Made by a program: the position numbers and the translations under genes | In this document: positions 1 through 11,616 of the stretch, piece after piece | How positions within the stretch are numbered: position 1 is the first letter of the stretch | Layout of the letters: every line of letters starts with the position of its first letter | From: Lysobacter sp. Root494 | Lineage (GTDB): Bacteria; Pseudomonadota; Gammaproteobacteria; Xanthomonadales; Xanthomonadaceae | Assembly (NCBI RefSeq): GCF_001427225.1 | Contig: NZ_LMFH01000005.1 | Coordinates: forward strand, 981,325 to 1,045,324 | Reading direction: 5' to 3' | DNA length: 64,000 nucleotides | Notes under the pieces: model-generated | Told to the model about the DNA's origin: nothing | Seen by the model: only the letters and a program-made list of their open reading frames with translations | The model's database searches: none

Positions 1-318
1 ACCGAGCACGTTGCTTTGCAGAAACAGCTGGATGCGGCCCGATTCATCCTGGATCTGCACGAAGCTCGCCTTGCCCATCACGCGCTTGAGCAGGATGCGT
101 CCGGCAACCGCGACACGATGCGCCTTCGCTTCGAGTGCTTCCGCATTCCACTGCTCCGCGTCGGCGTACTGCGACTGCAGGTCACCGGCGTAATCCGCGC
201 GGCGGAAATCGTTCGGGAAGGCAATGCCCTGCTCGCGCAGCGCCGCGAGTTTGGCGCGACGCTCGGCGATCAGGTGGTTCTCGTCGGTCGGCGTCGTGGT
301 GGCGGGCGTGTCGGTCAT
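1..318 (-). CDS. lysS: Lysyl-tRNA synthetase, N-terminal part (runs off the window)
   Basis: The first 106 codons of a class II lysyl-tRNA synthetase, which charges tRNA-Lys in the cytoplasm. The protein begins [20 protein letters not shown] and carries the usual N-terminal features: a helix with [14 protein letters not shown], then [16 protein letters not shown], then the start of the OB-fold anticodon-binding domain ([29 protein letters not shown]). The ATG at 316-318 (minus strand) is the natural start. The catalytic domain lies beyond position 1. prfB lies directly upstream, the usual prfB-lysS order; the 142 bp between them hold an inverted REP-like pair. Identification is firm; only the truncation limits it. 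Confidence 0.95.
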   Translation of the reverse strand, partial: MTDTPATTTPTDENHLIAERRAKLAALREQGIAFPNDFRRADYAGDLQSQYADAEQWNAEALEAKAHRVAVAGRILLKRVMGKASFVQIQDESGRIQLFLQSNVLG

Positions 319-343
319 GAATGGGTTCGCTTTGGTTGTTGCT

Positions 344-454
344 CGTCATTCCTGCGAAAGCAGGAATCCGTGGTTCTGCTCGTCATTCCATCCCGGCAAC
401 CGAAAGCAGGGCATTCGTCCGTGAAAGATGCCTGCTTTTCGCAGGGATGACGAG
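344..454. repeat. Inverted pair of REP-like palindromic elements
   Basis: Two copies of an imperfect palindrome in opposite orientation lie in the prfB-lysS gap. The left copy (344-369) reads CGTCATTCCTGCGAAAGCAG followed by GAATCC. The right copy (about 429-454) on the other strand begins CTCGTCATCCCTGCGAAAAG. A third partial CTCGTCATTCC lies at about 379-389. Each copy folds on itself (CCTGC/GCAGG) and the pair can fold together, as REP/BIME elements mobilised by RAYT transposases do. The consensus resembles intergenic repeats common in xanthomonads (family knowledge, not searched). Confidence 0.7.
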
Positions 455-460
455 CGTGGA

Positions 461-1589
461 TCAAGCTGCGTCGCTTCGTTTCGATCCAGCTTCGAGACCC
501 GCCTTCAGGCTCGCCTCGACGAACTCGTCGAGATCGCCATCCAGCACCTTCTGCGTATCGCTACGCTCGATACCCGTGCGCAGGTCCTTGATGCGGCTCT
601 GGTCCAGCACGTAGTTGCGGATCTGGCTGCCCCAGCCGATGTCCGACTTGGTTGCCTCGACCGCATCGCGTTCGGCATTGCGCTTCTGGATTTCCAGTTC
701 GTACAACTTCGCCGCCAGCATCTTCATCGCGTTGTCGCGGTTCTGGTGCTGGCTGCGACCGGTCTGGCACGCGACGACTATCCCGGTCGGCACGTGGGTG
801 ATGCGCACGGCGGACTCGGTCTTGTTGACGTGCTGGCCGCCCGCGCCCGACGAGCGATATACGTCGGTCCTCAGGTCGGCGGGGTTGATCTCGATGTCGA
901 TGTTGTCATCGACTTCGGGCGAGACGAACACCGAGGTGAAACTGGTGTGGCGGCGATTGTCGGAGTCGAACGGCGACTTGCGCACCAGGCGATGCACCCC
1001 GGTTTCCGTCTTCAGCCAGCCATAGGCGAAATCGCCCTCGACACGCAGCGTGGCCGACTTGATGCCAGCGACGTCGCCTCCGCTGGCTTCCATCAGTTCG
1101 GTCTTCCAGCCGCGCGATTCGCACCAGCGCAGGTACATGCGCAGCAGGATTTCCGCCCAGTCCTGCGCTTCGGTGCCGCCGGCGCCCGCCTGGATGTCGA
1201 CGAAGGCATTCGCCGCATCCATCTTGCCGGAGAACATCCGCTGGAATTCCAGCTTCTCGACGTCCGTGGCATGGCGCTCGACGTCATCGATCACCGCCAG
1301 CGCGGTGCCGTCGTCGTCTTCCATCTCCGCCAGGTCCAGCAACTCGCCTGCACCGACCAGACCATCGGTGAGATCGCGGATGCCGTGCACGACCTTCTCC
1401 AGCTGCGAACGTTCGCGGCCGAGGGTCTGTGCGTATTCGGGCTTGTTCCAGATATCGGGGCTTTCCAGCTCCCGGTTTACTTCTTCAAGACGCTCGACCT
1501 TGCGGTCGTAGTCAAAGATACCCCCTAAGCGAATCCAGCCGGCCACGAAGGTCGGCGATGCGCTGGCGGACGGGATTCAGCTCGATCAT
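461..1589 (-). CDS. prfB: Peptide chain release factor 2 (programmed +1 frameshift)
   Basis: RF2 recognises UGA and UAA stop codons and triggers peptidyl-tRNA hydrolysis on the ribosome. A 25-codon zero-frame part ([20 protein letters not shown]...) starts at 1589 and ends at an in-frame TGA at 1512-1514. Skipping one base continues the reading frame as [12 protein letters not shown] to the stop at 461, giving 375 residues. In this numbering the tripeptide SPF, which reads UGA, is at 205-207 and the catalytic GGQ at 250-252, the same positions as in E. coli RF2. The frameshift autoregulates RF2 level: when RF2 is scarce, the ribosome shifts and makes more. lysS follows downstream. Confidence 0.97.
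1511..1526 (-). promoter_or_regulatory. RF2 +1 recoding site
   Basis: On the minus strand the sequence AGGGGG-TAT-CTT-TGA-C matches the classic RF2 frameshift signal exactly: an internal Shine-Dalgarno-like AGGGGG three bases before the slippery CTT, followed by the poor-context stop TGA C. The ribosome slips from CTT to TTT and resumes at GAC (Asp26). Confidence 0.97.
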
Positions 1590-1743
1590 TTTCAGGTGGC
1601 TGTTGAGCGAAAGACCGCGAATTCTAGCAGTGGGGCCGTCATGCTGCGATGCGGCCAGCCTGAGGGTGATTTTCACGATCACTGCCCCGGTTGCGGTGCA
1701 GAGTGCGTCTCCGAGCAGACCGCTTCCCGCCGCCGGAGCAACC

Positions 1744-1950
1744 ATGGAGCGCTTCAGGGTCGGTGATCACGTCAGCTGGAATTCCGAAGCCGGGCGCGTC
1801 AGCGGCCGCATCATCCGTGTCCACACGCGCGACTTCGACTACAAGGGGCACACCCATCGTGCCAGTTCCGACGACCCGCAGTACGAGATCCGCAGCGACC
1901 GGACCGACCATGTCGCCGCCCACCGGGGCAGCGTGCTGAAAAAGATCTGA
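1744..1950 (+). CDS. DUF2945 (HVA1/Tudor-like) small protein
   Basis: A 68-residue basic protein beginning MERFRVGDHVSWNSEAGRVS and containing GRIIRVHTRDFDYKGHTHRAS and DDPQYEIRSDRTDHVAAHR. The pattern of a G-D-V-W/S strand followed by G-x-I and a D-P-Q-Y-E-I-x-S-D core is that of DUF2945, also called the hypervirulence-associated Tudor domain. Function in bacteria is unknown; the fold is a small beta-barrel. The ATG at 1744 is preferred over upstream starts because family homology begins there. It is convergent with recJ (gap 2 bp) and divergent from prfB. Confidence 0.8.
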   Translation: MERFRVGDHVSWNSEAGRVSGRIIRVHTRDFDYKGHTHRASSDDPQYEIRSDRTDHVAAHRGSVLKKI

Positions 1951-1952
1951 CG

Positions 1953-3668
1953 TCAAGCCGGTTCGCGGTGGACCACCACCAGCTGCACCGCGTCGCCGCC
2001 GCGATAGTCGTCGGCTTCCAGCCGATAGGCGATGCGCACCTTCCCCGATGGCGCCGTCCCTTCCCAGCCGCCGAAATGGATCGCATTGAAACGCCGGCCC
2101 GAATGGCCGAGTTCGAGCTTGAGGTGCCGCTCGCCGACCACGCGCGCCGCCAGCACTTCGAATTCGCCATCGAATTGCGGCTCGGGGAAGCCCTGCCCCC
2201 ATGGCCCGGCATCGCGCAGCAGTTCCGCGTGGTGGCGGGTGAACTCGTCGGCGGCGAGTTCGCCGTCGCTGGGGATTTCCGATTGCAATAACTCGGGCGT
2301 GAGCCACCGCGTGGCGCAGTCGGTGAATGCCTGCTTGAAGTCGCGCAAGGCCGCCAGCGGCAGCGACAGACCCGCCGCCATCGCATGGCCGCCGAAGCGC
2401 TCGATCAGGCCCGGGTGCCGGGCTGCGACGTCGGCCAGCGCATCGCGCATGTGGAAGCCGGGAATCGAGCGGGCGGAGCCGCGCAGGTGGTCACTGCCCG
2501 GTTCGGCCGGCGCGAAGGCGATCACCGGGCGATGCAGGCGCTCCTTCATCTTCGAGGCCACCAGGCCGACTACGCCCGGATGCCATTCGGCGTCGTAGAA
2601 GCACACCGCCGCGTTGCCGACTGCCGTATCCAGCGCAACGGCCTGCAACGCACGCTCGGCTTCGTCGGTCATCTGCTGCTGGACGGCGCGGCGTTCGCCG
2701 TTGATCTCGTTCAGCGTGGCAGCGATGTCGCGCGCCTGCGCGGGGTCGTCGGTCACCAGGCATTCGATGCCCAGCGACATGTCTTCCAGTCGTCCTGCGG
2801 CATTGATGCGGGGACCGATCGCGTAACCGATGTCGGTGGCGCTGAGTCTCGCTGCATCGCGCTGCGAGACTTCGATGAGCGCGCGCAGCCCCGGGCAGCC
2901 CCTGCCCTCGCGAAGCCGGCGAAGGCCCGCGCTTACGAGCGCGCGATTGTTCACGTCCAGCGGCACGAGGTCGGCGACGGTGCCGACGGCGACCAGATCG
3001 AGCAGTTGCGACAGATCCGGTTCGCTGGTGCTGAAGCTTCCCTGTGCGCGCAGGTGCTTACGCAACGCGAGCAGCACGTAGAACATCACGCCGACGCCGG
3101 CGAGTGCCTTGCTGGGAAACGCATCGCCGTGCGCATTCGGATCGACGATCGCGTCGGCGGGCGGCAGCGTATCGCCGGGCAGATGGTGGTCGGTGACGAG
3201 CACCTTCCAGCCGCGCGCCTTCGCCGCCGTGATGCCTGCGTGGCAGGCGATGCCGTGGTCGACCGTGACCAGGAGATCGGGTTCGAGCGCGGCCAGTTCG
3301 TCCACCAGCGATGGCGAGAGGCCGTAACCATGAACCATGCGGTTCGGCACCGCGTACGACACGCGTCCGGCGCCGAGCATGCGCAATCCACGCACGCCGA
3401 CGGCACAGGCGGTCGCGCCATCGCAGTCGAAGTCACCGACAACGACGATGTGGCTGCTGGCGGCCATGGCATCCGCGAGCAGGTGCACCGCCGCTTCCAT
3501 GCCACCCATCAGGTCCGGCGGCAACAGGTTGGCGAGGCGTGGCTGCGCCTGGTCGAAGTCGGTTGCGCCTCGCGCCGCATAGAGCCTGGCGAGCAGGTTC
3601 GGGAAGCCTTCCGGCCACCCGCTCAACTCGACGCTGGCCCTGCGCACCAAGCGCGGCATCGACTTCAT
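1953..3668 (-). CDS. recJ: Single-stranded-DNA exonuclease RecJ
   Basis: A 5'-3' ssDNA exonuclease of the DHH family, acting in RecF-pathway recombination and mismatch/base excision repair; 571 residues, close to E. coli RecJ (577). Visible motifs are VVVGDFDCDG (metal-binding motif I), VTVDHGIACHAG, VTDHHLPGD (the DHH signature) and, in the C-terminal DHHA1 part, LRGSARSIPGFHMRDAL and GGHAMAAGLSL, followed by an OB-type C-terminus. The start at 3668 overlaps the upstream rpfE-like stop as ATGA, implying translational coupling; the next ATG at 3659 (MPRLVRRASVEL) is equally compatible with homology. It lies in the greA-rpfE-recJ group. Confidence 0.95.
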   Translation of the reverse strand: MKSMPRLVRRASVELSGWPEGFPNLLARLYAARGATDFDQAQPRLANLLPPDLMGGMEAAVHLLADAMAASSHIVVVGDFDCDGATACAVGVRGLRMLGAGRVSYAVPNRMVHGYGLSPSLVDELAALEPDLLVTVDHGIACHAGITAAKARGWKVLVTDHHLPGDTLPPADAIVDPNAHGDAFPSKALAGVGVMFYVLLALRKHLRAQGSFSTSEPDLSQLLDLVAVGTVADLVPLDVNNRALVSAGLRRLREGRGCPGLRALIEVSQRDAARLSATDIGYAIGPRINAAGRLEDMSLGIECLVTDDPAQARDIAATLNEINGERRAVQQQMTDEAERALQAVALDTAVGNAAVCFYDAEWHPGVVGLVASKMKERLHRPVIAFAPAEPGSDHLRGSARSIPGFHMRDALADVAARHPGLIERFGGHAMAAGLSLPLAALRDFKQAFTDCATRWLTPELLQSEIPSDGELAADEFTRHHAELLRDAGPWGQGFPEPQFDGEFEVLAARVVGERHLKLELGHSGRRFNAIHFGGWEGTAPSGKVRIAYRLEADDYRGGDAVQLVVVHREPA

Positions 3669-4594
3669 GCGGCGATCGAATGCAGCGGCCGGCGCCAGAA
3701 GCGCCAACGCTGTCCGGCTCGGATCACGAAGCGGGCGCCATCGGCGAAATCGAGCGTCACACGTGCTACCTGTCCGTCGCGCAGATCGGCCAGCACGGGT
3801 TCGATCCACTGCGCCTGCAACTGCGCGAGATCACGCACGTGTCGCAGGTCGAACAGGCGCTCGCCCCCGGCCGTGCCATAACGTGCGGGCAGCGGCATCG
3901 CAGCGGCCTTCGCTGCGGCCGCAAACGCACGGATAGCTTCGTCGTCGCTGAAGATCGCGGTATACGAAGTAGCAACATGGTCCGGCAGCGTGCTTGCGCC
4001 CCAGAACCACAGGGAATTTACCGGCGTCTTGCCCGCTGCTGCACGACGTTCATTGATGGGATGGTTGTGCAGGGTGACCTGCGCTTCGCTGAGCAGCGAA
4101 CGCCAGCGCCTGCCTTCCGGGCCTTCGGGCAGATGCTCGAATAGATCCGCGCCCAAGGCTTCATCGGGACTGTTGAACGCAGGAAGGCGCGCCTCGCGCG
4201 GAAGTCGCAGATACCAGCGGGAGGGCGTGGGCGCATCCAGGGTGAAGCCGGTGTCGCCGAACAACGGCCGCAGCGGGCGCAGCAGCTCGGCGGCTTCTTC
4301 CTGCGTCAATGCGAGCGCGTCGCCATAGGCAAGCAGCCGCGCGCCATTGATGTCCGGGCGCACATACGCCGGATCGGCGCGCAGCCACGCCGACAATGCA
4401 GCATCACCGGCGTCGCGCTGACGTGTCACCGCGGCAACCGGCCATCCGCGTGGAAGGATGTCGAAGACGCGCGTGCTCTGCCCGCCACTGCCCGTTTCAC
4501 GATCGGCACGCCCCATGGCCTTCGCGACGCCCGCGGTGAGGCGCTGCCCACCGAAACGTTCGCGGGCCGGTAGCAGCAGCATCGCCGAAGGCAT
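3665..4594 (-). CDS. rpfE: RpfE-type regulatory protein / phosphoglycerate-mutase-like protein
   Basis: A 309-residue soluble protein (MPSAMLLLPARERFGGQRLT...) with the block HNHPINERRAAAGKTPVNSL followed by WFWGAS, which I associate with the family called 'regulatory protein RpfE type', sometimes annotated as cofactor-independent phosphoglycerate mutase-like. In Xanthomonas campestris rpfE sits beside recJ at the end of the rpf (DSF quorum-sensing/pathogenicity) cluster, and here too it lies between greA and recJ, which supports the name. Its biochemical activity is not established; I see no complete alkaline-phosphatase-type metal site. The stop overlaps the recJ start (ATGA). Symbol given from context plus motif, not from a search. 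Confidence 0.65.
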   Translation of the reverse strand: MPSAMLLLPARERFGGQRLTAGVAKAMGRADRETGSGGQSTRVFDILPRGWPVAAVTRQRDAGDAALSAWLRADPAYVRPDINGARLLAYGDALALTQEEAAELLRPLRPLFGDTGFTLDAPTPSRWYLRLPREARLPAFNSPDEALGADLFEHLPEGPEGRRWRSLLSEAQVTLHNHPINERRAAAGKTPVNSLWFWGASTLPDHVATSYTAIFSDDEAIRAFAAAAKAAAMPLPARYGTAGGERLFDLRHVRDLAQLQAQWIEPVLADLRDGQVARVTLDFADGARFVIRAGQRWRFWRRPLHSIAA

Positions 4595-4601
4595 CGCGAC
4601 G

Positions 4602-5078
4602 TCAGCCCTGATAGGTGACGCCGATGATGTCGTACTCGCGGGTGCCGCCGGGGGCTTCGATGGTGACCGTGTCGCCTTCGTGCTTGCCGATCAGCGCACG
4701 CGCCACGGGAGAGGAAATCGCTATCAGTCCCTGCTTGATGTCGGCTTCCAGGTCGCCAACGATCTGATACGTCTTCTGCTCGTCGGTTTCCGCGTCGGCC
4801 AGGTCGACGGTCGCGCCGAACACCACGCGCGAACCGGCGTTGAGCGTGGAAATGTCGATGACCTGCGCATGCGACAGTTCGGCTTCCAGCTGCTTGATGC
4901 GACCTTCGATGAAACCCTGCTGCTCGCGGGCCGCGTGGTACTCGGCATTTTCCTTGAGGTCGCCGTGCGCGCGCGCCTCGGCGATGGCATTGATCACCGC
5001 CGGCCGCTTGACCGACTTCAGTTCTTCCAGCTCGGCGCGCAGGCGTTGCGCGCCTTTCAGGGTCAGGGGTGCTCGCAT
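4602..5078 (-). CDS. greA: Transcription elongation factor GreA
   Basis: A 158-residue factor that enters the RNA polymerase secondary channel and stimulates cleavage of backtracked transcripts. The N-terminal coiled coil is clear ([20 protein letters not shown]...[23 protein letters not shown]), with the acidic tip residues D and E in the [12 protein letters not shown] loop. The C-terminal FKBP-like domain contains [15 protein letters not shown] and [16 protein letters not shown]. Length equals the usual 158. It is downstream of carB by 108 bp with a hairpin between them, and 7 bp upstream of the rpfE-like gene. Confidence 0.97.
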   Translation of the reverse strand: MRAPLTLKGAQRLRAELEELKSVKRPAVINAIAEARAHGDLKENAEYHAAREQQGFIEGRIKQLEAELSHAQVIDISTLNAGSRVVFGATVDLADAETDEQKTYQIVGDLEADIKQGLIAISSPVARALIGKHEGDTVTIEAPGGTREYDIIGVTYQG

Positions 5079-5152
5079 TTCTTCTTTTCCGTGCGGCCGC
5101 GCGTGAGGCGGCCTTTGCTGGAGCCGATTCTGTCTCAGTTCGGCCGGGGCGT

Positions 5153-5172
5153 CATCCCGGCTATCCGGGATG
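5153..5172 (-). terminator. Hairpin between carB and greA
   Basis: CATCCCGG-CTAT-CCGGGATG is a perfect 8-bp stem with a 4-base loop 14 bp downstream of the carB stop on the minus strand. There is no T tract after it, so it may be an RNA-stabilising or attenuating hairpin and not a strong terminator. Confidence 0.45.
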
Positions 5173-5186
5173 GCGCATGCAGACGA

Positions 5187-8438
<3,252 letters not shown>

Positions 8439-8445
8439 GGTGTCC

Positions 8446-8889
8446 TCAGTAAAGTCGTTCCTGCCACGCGCTGGGCGCGAGCCAGGTGATCTGTTCGGGC
8501 GACCGTGCATCGATCGCTCCATTCTTCACGGCAGCAAGCACGGCCTGCTGCATGGTGTTCCAGCTTCCGGCGGTCGCGCCGATGCGCGCACCGAGCTGGT
8601 TGTTGTGCGCGTCCATCGCACGTGCGGCGTTTCCTTCACCGCCCCGCTCCATCACGGCCGTCACCCAGTCGACGCAGCGCGGCGACAGGGTGTAGGCGAC
8701 GATGGCACTGGCGAGCGAATGGCGATACGCATCGGCCGGGCCGTTGCGACCTCCCGGCAGGTCGGCTTCGAAGAACCGCAAATACGTCGCAGTCATCACG
8801 AATGCCGGGTACATGCCGAGCAACACGCCAACAATGAACATCCGGCGCCGGAAGCGCCTGGGTTCCCTGTTGGCGGTCGCTCTCTCCAT
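8446..8889 (-). CDS. Small membrane-anchored protein with DAYRH / MDAHNNQLG motifs
   Basis: A 147-residue protein of unknown function. Residues about 17-36 ([20 protein letters not shown]) form one transmembrane segment or uncleaved signal, after a very basic N-terminus ([16 protein letters not shown]). The remainder is predicted extracytoplasmic and holds two conserved-looking motifs, [14 protein letters not shown] and [13 protein letters not shown], which resemble the H- and NN-containing signature of DUF6973-type proteins (recollection only). It sits 4 bp after the upstream envelope gene and 7 bp before carB, so it is co-transcribed with carAB. The ATG at 8889 is chosen because upstream ATGs would overlap the preceding coding sequence. 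Confidence 0.75.
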   Translation of the reverse strand: MERATANREPRRFRRRMFIVGVLLGMYPAFVMTATYLRFFEADLPGGRNGPADAYRHSLASAIVAYTLSPRCVDWVTAVMERGGEGNAARAMDAHNNQLGARIGATAGSWNTMQQAVLAAVKNGAIDARSPEQITWLAPSAWQERLY

Positions 8890-8893
8890 GGTT

Positions 8894-10216
8894 TCAGTTC
8901 GACACGCCCGCAACCGGGGTGTAACGGATGCCCGCGACATCGTCGGAATAGACCGTGAGGGTGAAACCGCCCTCTTCCTTGTCCAGCTCCAGGGTCAGCA
9001 CCTGCGGCAGGTAAGCACGCAGGATGCCGCGTCGCTGGGTTCCCAGGCGCGTGCTGACTTCGATGTGCTGCCCGAGCAGGGCGGCCGCCTGTTGATATGC
9101 CACCTCCGCACCGGGCTTGGGAAGCTCGACCGCCGCTGTCTGCACTACCTGTACCGGAGTGGCATTCGCCTGCGCAGGAACCGGCGCCGTCCCACCAGCC
9201 GCGCGACTGTTGGGACCGGGCCCGCTCCACACGACCTGCATCGACGACGGATTCGCCCCACTCGCAGCAATCTGCAGCGGGAACGCCTGCATCTTCTGGA
9301 GGAAGTTCATTCCCATGAACTGGCCGAAGGTCAGGTTCGCCGGCCCCGAGCTACGGATCACCAGCTGCTGGCCTTCCTTCGCGAATGCGGCGTACTGCTG
9401 GAGCGCGGCTTCACCGTACGACAGGTTTTCCTCCGCCAGGCGCCGGCGCACTTCCTGCATGTGGTAGTCCGCGAATGCATTGGCACCCATGCCATGCTCC
9501 TTCGCGCAGGCTGCATTACGCACACCGACGAACCCCTGGTCGGTGATGGTCAGGCTGGCCGAACGCAGCGGCGCCTCGCCCAGCTCCACAATCAGGTTTT
9601 TCGTACGGACCGGCCATTCCATGTCGACGGTGGTGTCCAGAGACAACTTGCCGACGCCCGCGGTTTCGAGCGCGTAACCCACGTTTACCGACTGCGTCGA
9701 CTGGCGGTCGATCCGTACGTGCACGTCGCGGCGCAGCTCCTTCAAACCCATCGCCCGGATCTGATTCCGGGTCAACAGGTAGTCGGTGCACCCCATCGCG
9801 TCGTACGGAAGGTTGGTGTAGTTGCCGGGCGTATCGTCGGTATCGGCAGTGTCCCGAAGACCCTCAAGCGTCACGCCGATTTCGTCGGGCATGTACTTCG
9901 AAGGCATGAAGAAGCTGTTGCGCAACAGCCAGAAGGGACTCGACGGCCGGATCACGACTCGATCCATGGCATAGGTCTTACTCGCCTGCCCCTCGCCGTC
10001 GTAATGCGTGACGGTTACGTCCTTGACGCCGAAATGGCCTTGCCAGTTGAAGAAGCTGCCGCCGTACTCGATGTCCATGATTTCGGACGCCGTGTCGGTC
10101 AGTTCCTCGACCATGCTCCATACGGCGATGCGCAATCCCAGATACAGAAGTCCGACTGCCACGATGATCCGAAGCGGCCACGGAACCCTGGAGAAAAAGC
10201 CCGCGATCTTGCCCAC
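8894..10216 (-). CDS. Uncharacterised inner-membrane-anchored envelope protein in the carAB operon
   Basis: A 440-residue protein from a GTG at 10216 preceded by a good ribosome-binding site (GGGGAG, 7 bases upstream). The N-terminus MGKIAGFFSRVPWPLRIIVA has one transmembrane helix (about 12-32), followed by a large, probably periplasmic, region with no family I recognise. A proline/alanine-rich linker at about 350-375 leads to a C-terminal small beta-barrel-like segment (GQHIEVSTRLGTQRRGILRA...LTLELDKEEGGFTLTVY) that looks like an Sm/LSm-type or PilZ-like fold. The gene begins 49 bp after carA and ends 4 bp before the next small gene. A job in pyrimidine synthesis is unlikely; it may simply share the operon. 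Confidence 0.8.
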   Translation of the reverse strand: MGKIAGFFSRVPWPLRIIVAVGLLYLGLRIAVWSMVEELTDTASEIMDIEYGGSFFNWQGHFGVKDVTVTHYDGEGQASKTYAMDRVVIRPSSPFWLLRNSFFMPSKYMPDEIGVTLEGLRDTADTDDTPGNYTNLPYDAMGCTDYLLTRNQIRAMGLKELRRDVHVRIDRQSTQSVNVGYALETAGVGKLSLDTTVDMEWPVRTKNLIVELGEAPLRSASLTITDQGFVGVRNAACAKEHGMGANAFADYHMQEVRRRLAEENLSYGEAALQQYAAFAKEGQQLVIRSSGPANLTFGQFMGMNFLQKMQAFPLQIAASGANPSSMQVVWSGPGPNSRAAGGTAPVPAQANATPVQVVQTAAVELPKPGAEVAYQQAAALLGQHIEVSTRLGTQRRGILRAYLPQVLTLELDKEEGGFTLTVYSDDVAGIRYTPVAGVSN

Positions 10217-10265
10217 TAAAACTCCCCTTTTCAGATGGACGGAACGGAGTAGCGGCGCGGCCTGC

Positions 10266-11402
10266 TCAAGCGCGACGCATGGATTCGACGAAGCGATCAA
10301 ACAGCGGTCCGACATCGTGCGGACCCGGGCTCGCTTCCGGATGTCCCTGGAAGCTGAAGGCCGGTGCGTCGGTCAGTTCGATGCCCTGGTTGCTGCCGTC
10401 GAACAGCGACCGGTGGGTCACGCGGACGTTCGCGGGCAACGTGTGCTCGTCGACCGCGAAGCCGTGGTTCTGCGAGGTGATCATCACGCGGCCACCGGTG
10501 AGGTCCTGCACGGGGTGGTTCGCGCCGTGGTGGCCGAACTTCATCTTCATCGTCTTCGCACCGCTGGCGAGGCCGAGCAGCTGGTGGCCGAGGCAGATGC
10601 CGAAGGTCGGAACCTTGCGATCGACGAACTCGCGGATCGCGTTGATCGCGTAGTCGCAGGGCTCGGGATCGCCTGGACCGTTCGAGAGGAAGACGCCGTC
10701 TGGGTTCATCGCCAGCACGTCCGCGGCCGATGTCTGCGCAGGCACGACGCTCACGCGGCAGCCGCGCTCGGCAAGCATGCGCAGGATGTTGTGCTTCACG
10801 CCGAAGTCGTAGGCCACGACATGGAACTTCGGATCGGCATGGACGAAGACGTTGTTGTCGAGGTCCAACTGGCCGTCCTGCCACTCGTACGCGGTCGGGG
10901 TGGTGACAACCTTCGCGAGGTCCATGCCCTTCAGGCCGGGAAACTTGCGCGCGGCTTCGAGTGCCTTGTCCACGTCGAGGCTCTCATTAGGAGCGGCGCC
11001 CGCCATCAGCGCACCGTTCTGCGCGCCGGTGTCGCGCAGCAGGCGCGTCAGCTTGCGCGTGTCGATGTCGGAAATCGCGACGATGCCGCGCTTGGCAAGC
11101 CATTCGGGCATCGACACCTGGCTGCGCCAGTTGCTCGGGCGACGCGGCACGTTGCGCACGATCAGGCCGGAAGCCCAGACCTGGCGCGCTTCGTCGTCCT
11201 GCTCGGTCATGCCGGTGTTGCCGACGTGCGGATACGTCAGCGTGACGATCTGGCGGGCGTAGGAAGGATCCGTGAGGATTTCCTGGTAGCCGGTGATGGC
11301 GGTGTTGAAGACCACCTCGCCGACCGAAAGGCCGGGCGCGCCTGCGGAAATGCCCTCGAAGATCGTGCCGTCTTCGAGTGCAAGGATTGCGGGTTCTGTC
11401 AC
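10266..11402 (-). CDS. carA: Carbamoyl-phosphate synthase small subunit (glutaminase)
   Basis: A 378-residue glutamine amidotransferase subunit that hydrolyses glutamine and passes ammonia to CarB. The N-terminal domain starts [17 protein letters not shown] and has [20 protein letters not shown]. The class I amidotransferase domain has the nucleophile elbow [13 protein letters not shown] and the His of the triad in [14 protein letters not shown]. The GTG at 11402 is the start that aligns with known CarA (E. coli 382); AAGG lies about 9 bases upstream. It heads an operon with two membrane-protein genes and then carB, which is wider than the usual carAB pair. Confidence 0.97.
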   Translation of the reverse strand: MTEPAILALEDGTIFEGISAGAPGLSVGEVVFNTAITGYQEILTDPSYARQIVTLTYPHVGNTGMTEQDDEARQVWASGLIVRNVPRRPSNWRSQVSMPEWLAKRGIVAISDIDTRKLTRLLRDTGAQNGALMAGAAPNESLDVDKALEAARKFPGLKGMDLAKVVTTPTAYEWQDGQLDLDNNVFVHADPKFHVVAYDFGVKHNILRMLAERGCRVSVVPAQTSAADVLAMNPDGVFLSNGPGDPEPCDYAINAIREFVDRKVPTFGICLGHQLLGLASGAKTMKMKFGHHGANHPVQDLTGGRVMITSQNHGFAVDEHTLPANVRVTHRSLFDGSNQGIELTDAPAFSFQGHPEASPGPHDVGPLFDRFVESMRRA

Positions 11403-11616
11403 GGGGATCGCCTTGGCAGCTGGGGGACTGACCCCACCAGGCCGGCAACGCGCGGATTCGCCGTCAGGCAAACGCAGGTTGCAGCAAACCGCGGACTCGG
11501 GTTGGACCGGTCCGGCGGGCGGGGTTCAGGCGAGCGGGAATTGTAGTGGTGACGCCACTGATACGCCAGCACAAATTTCGCAGCCTTGCGGCTGCGTGCC
11601 CGATGATGATCGTGCG

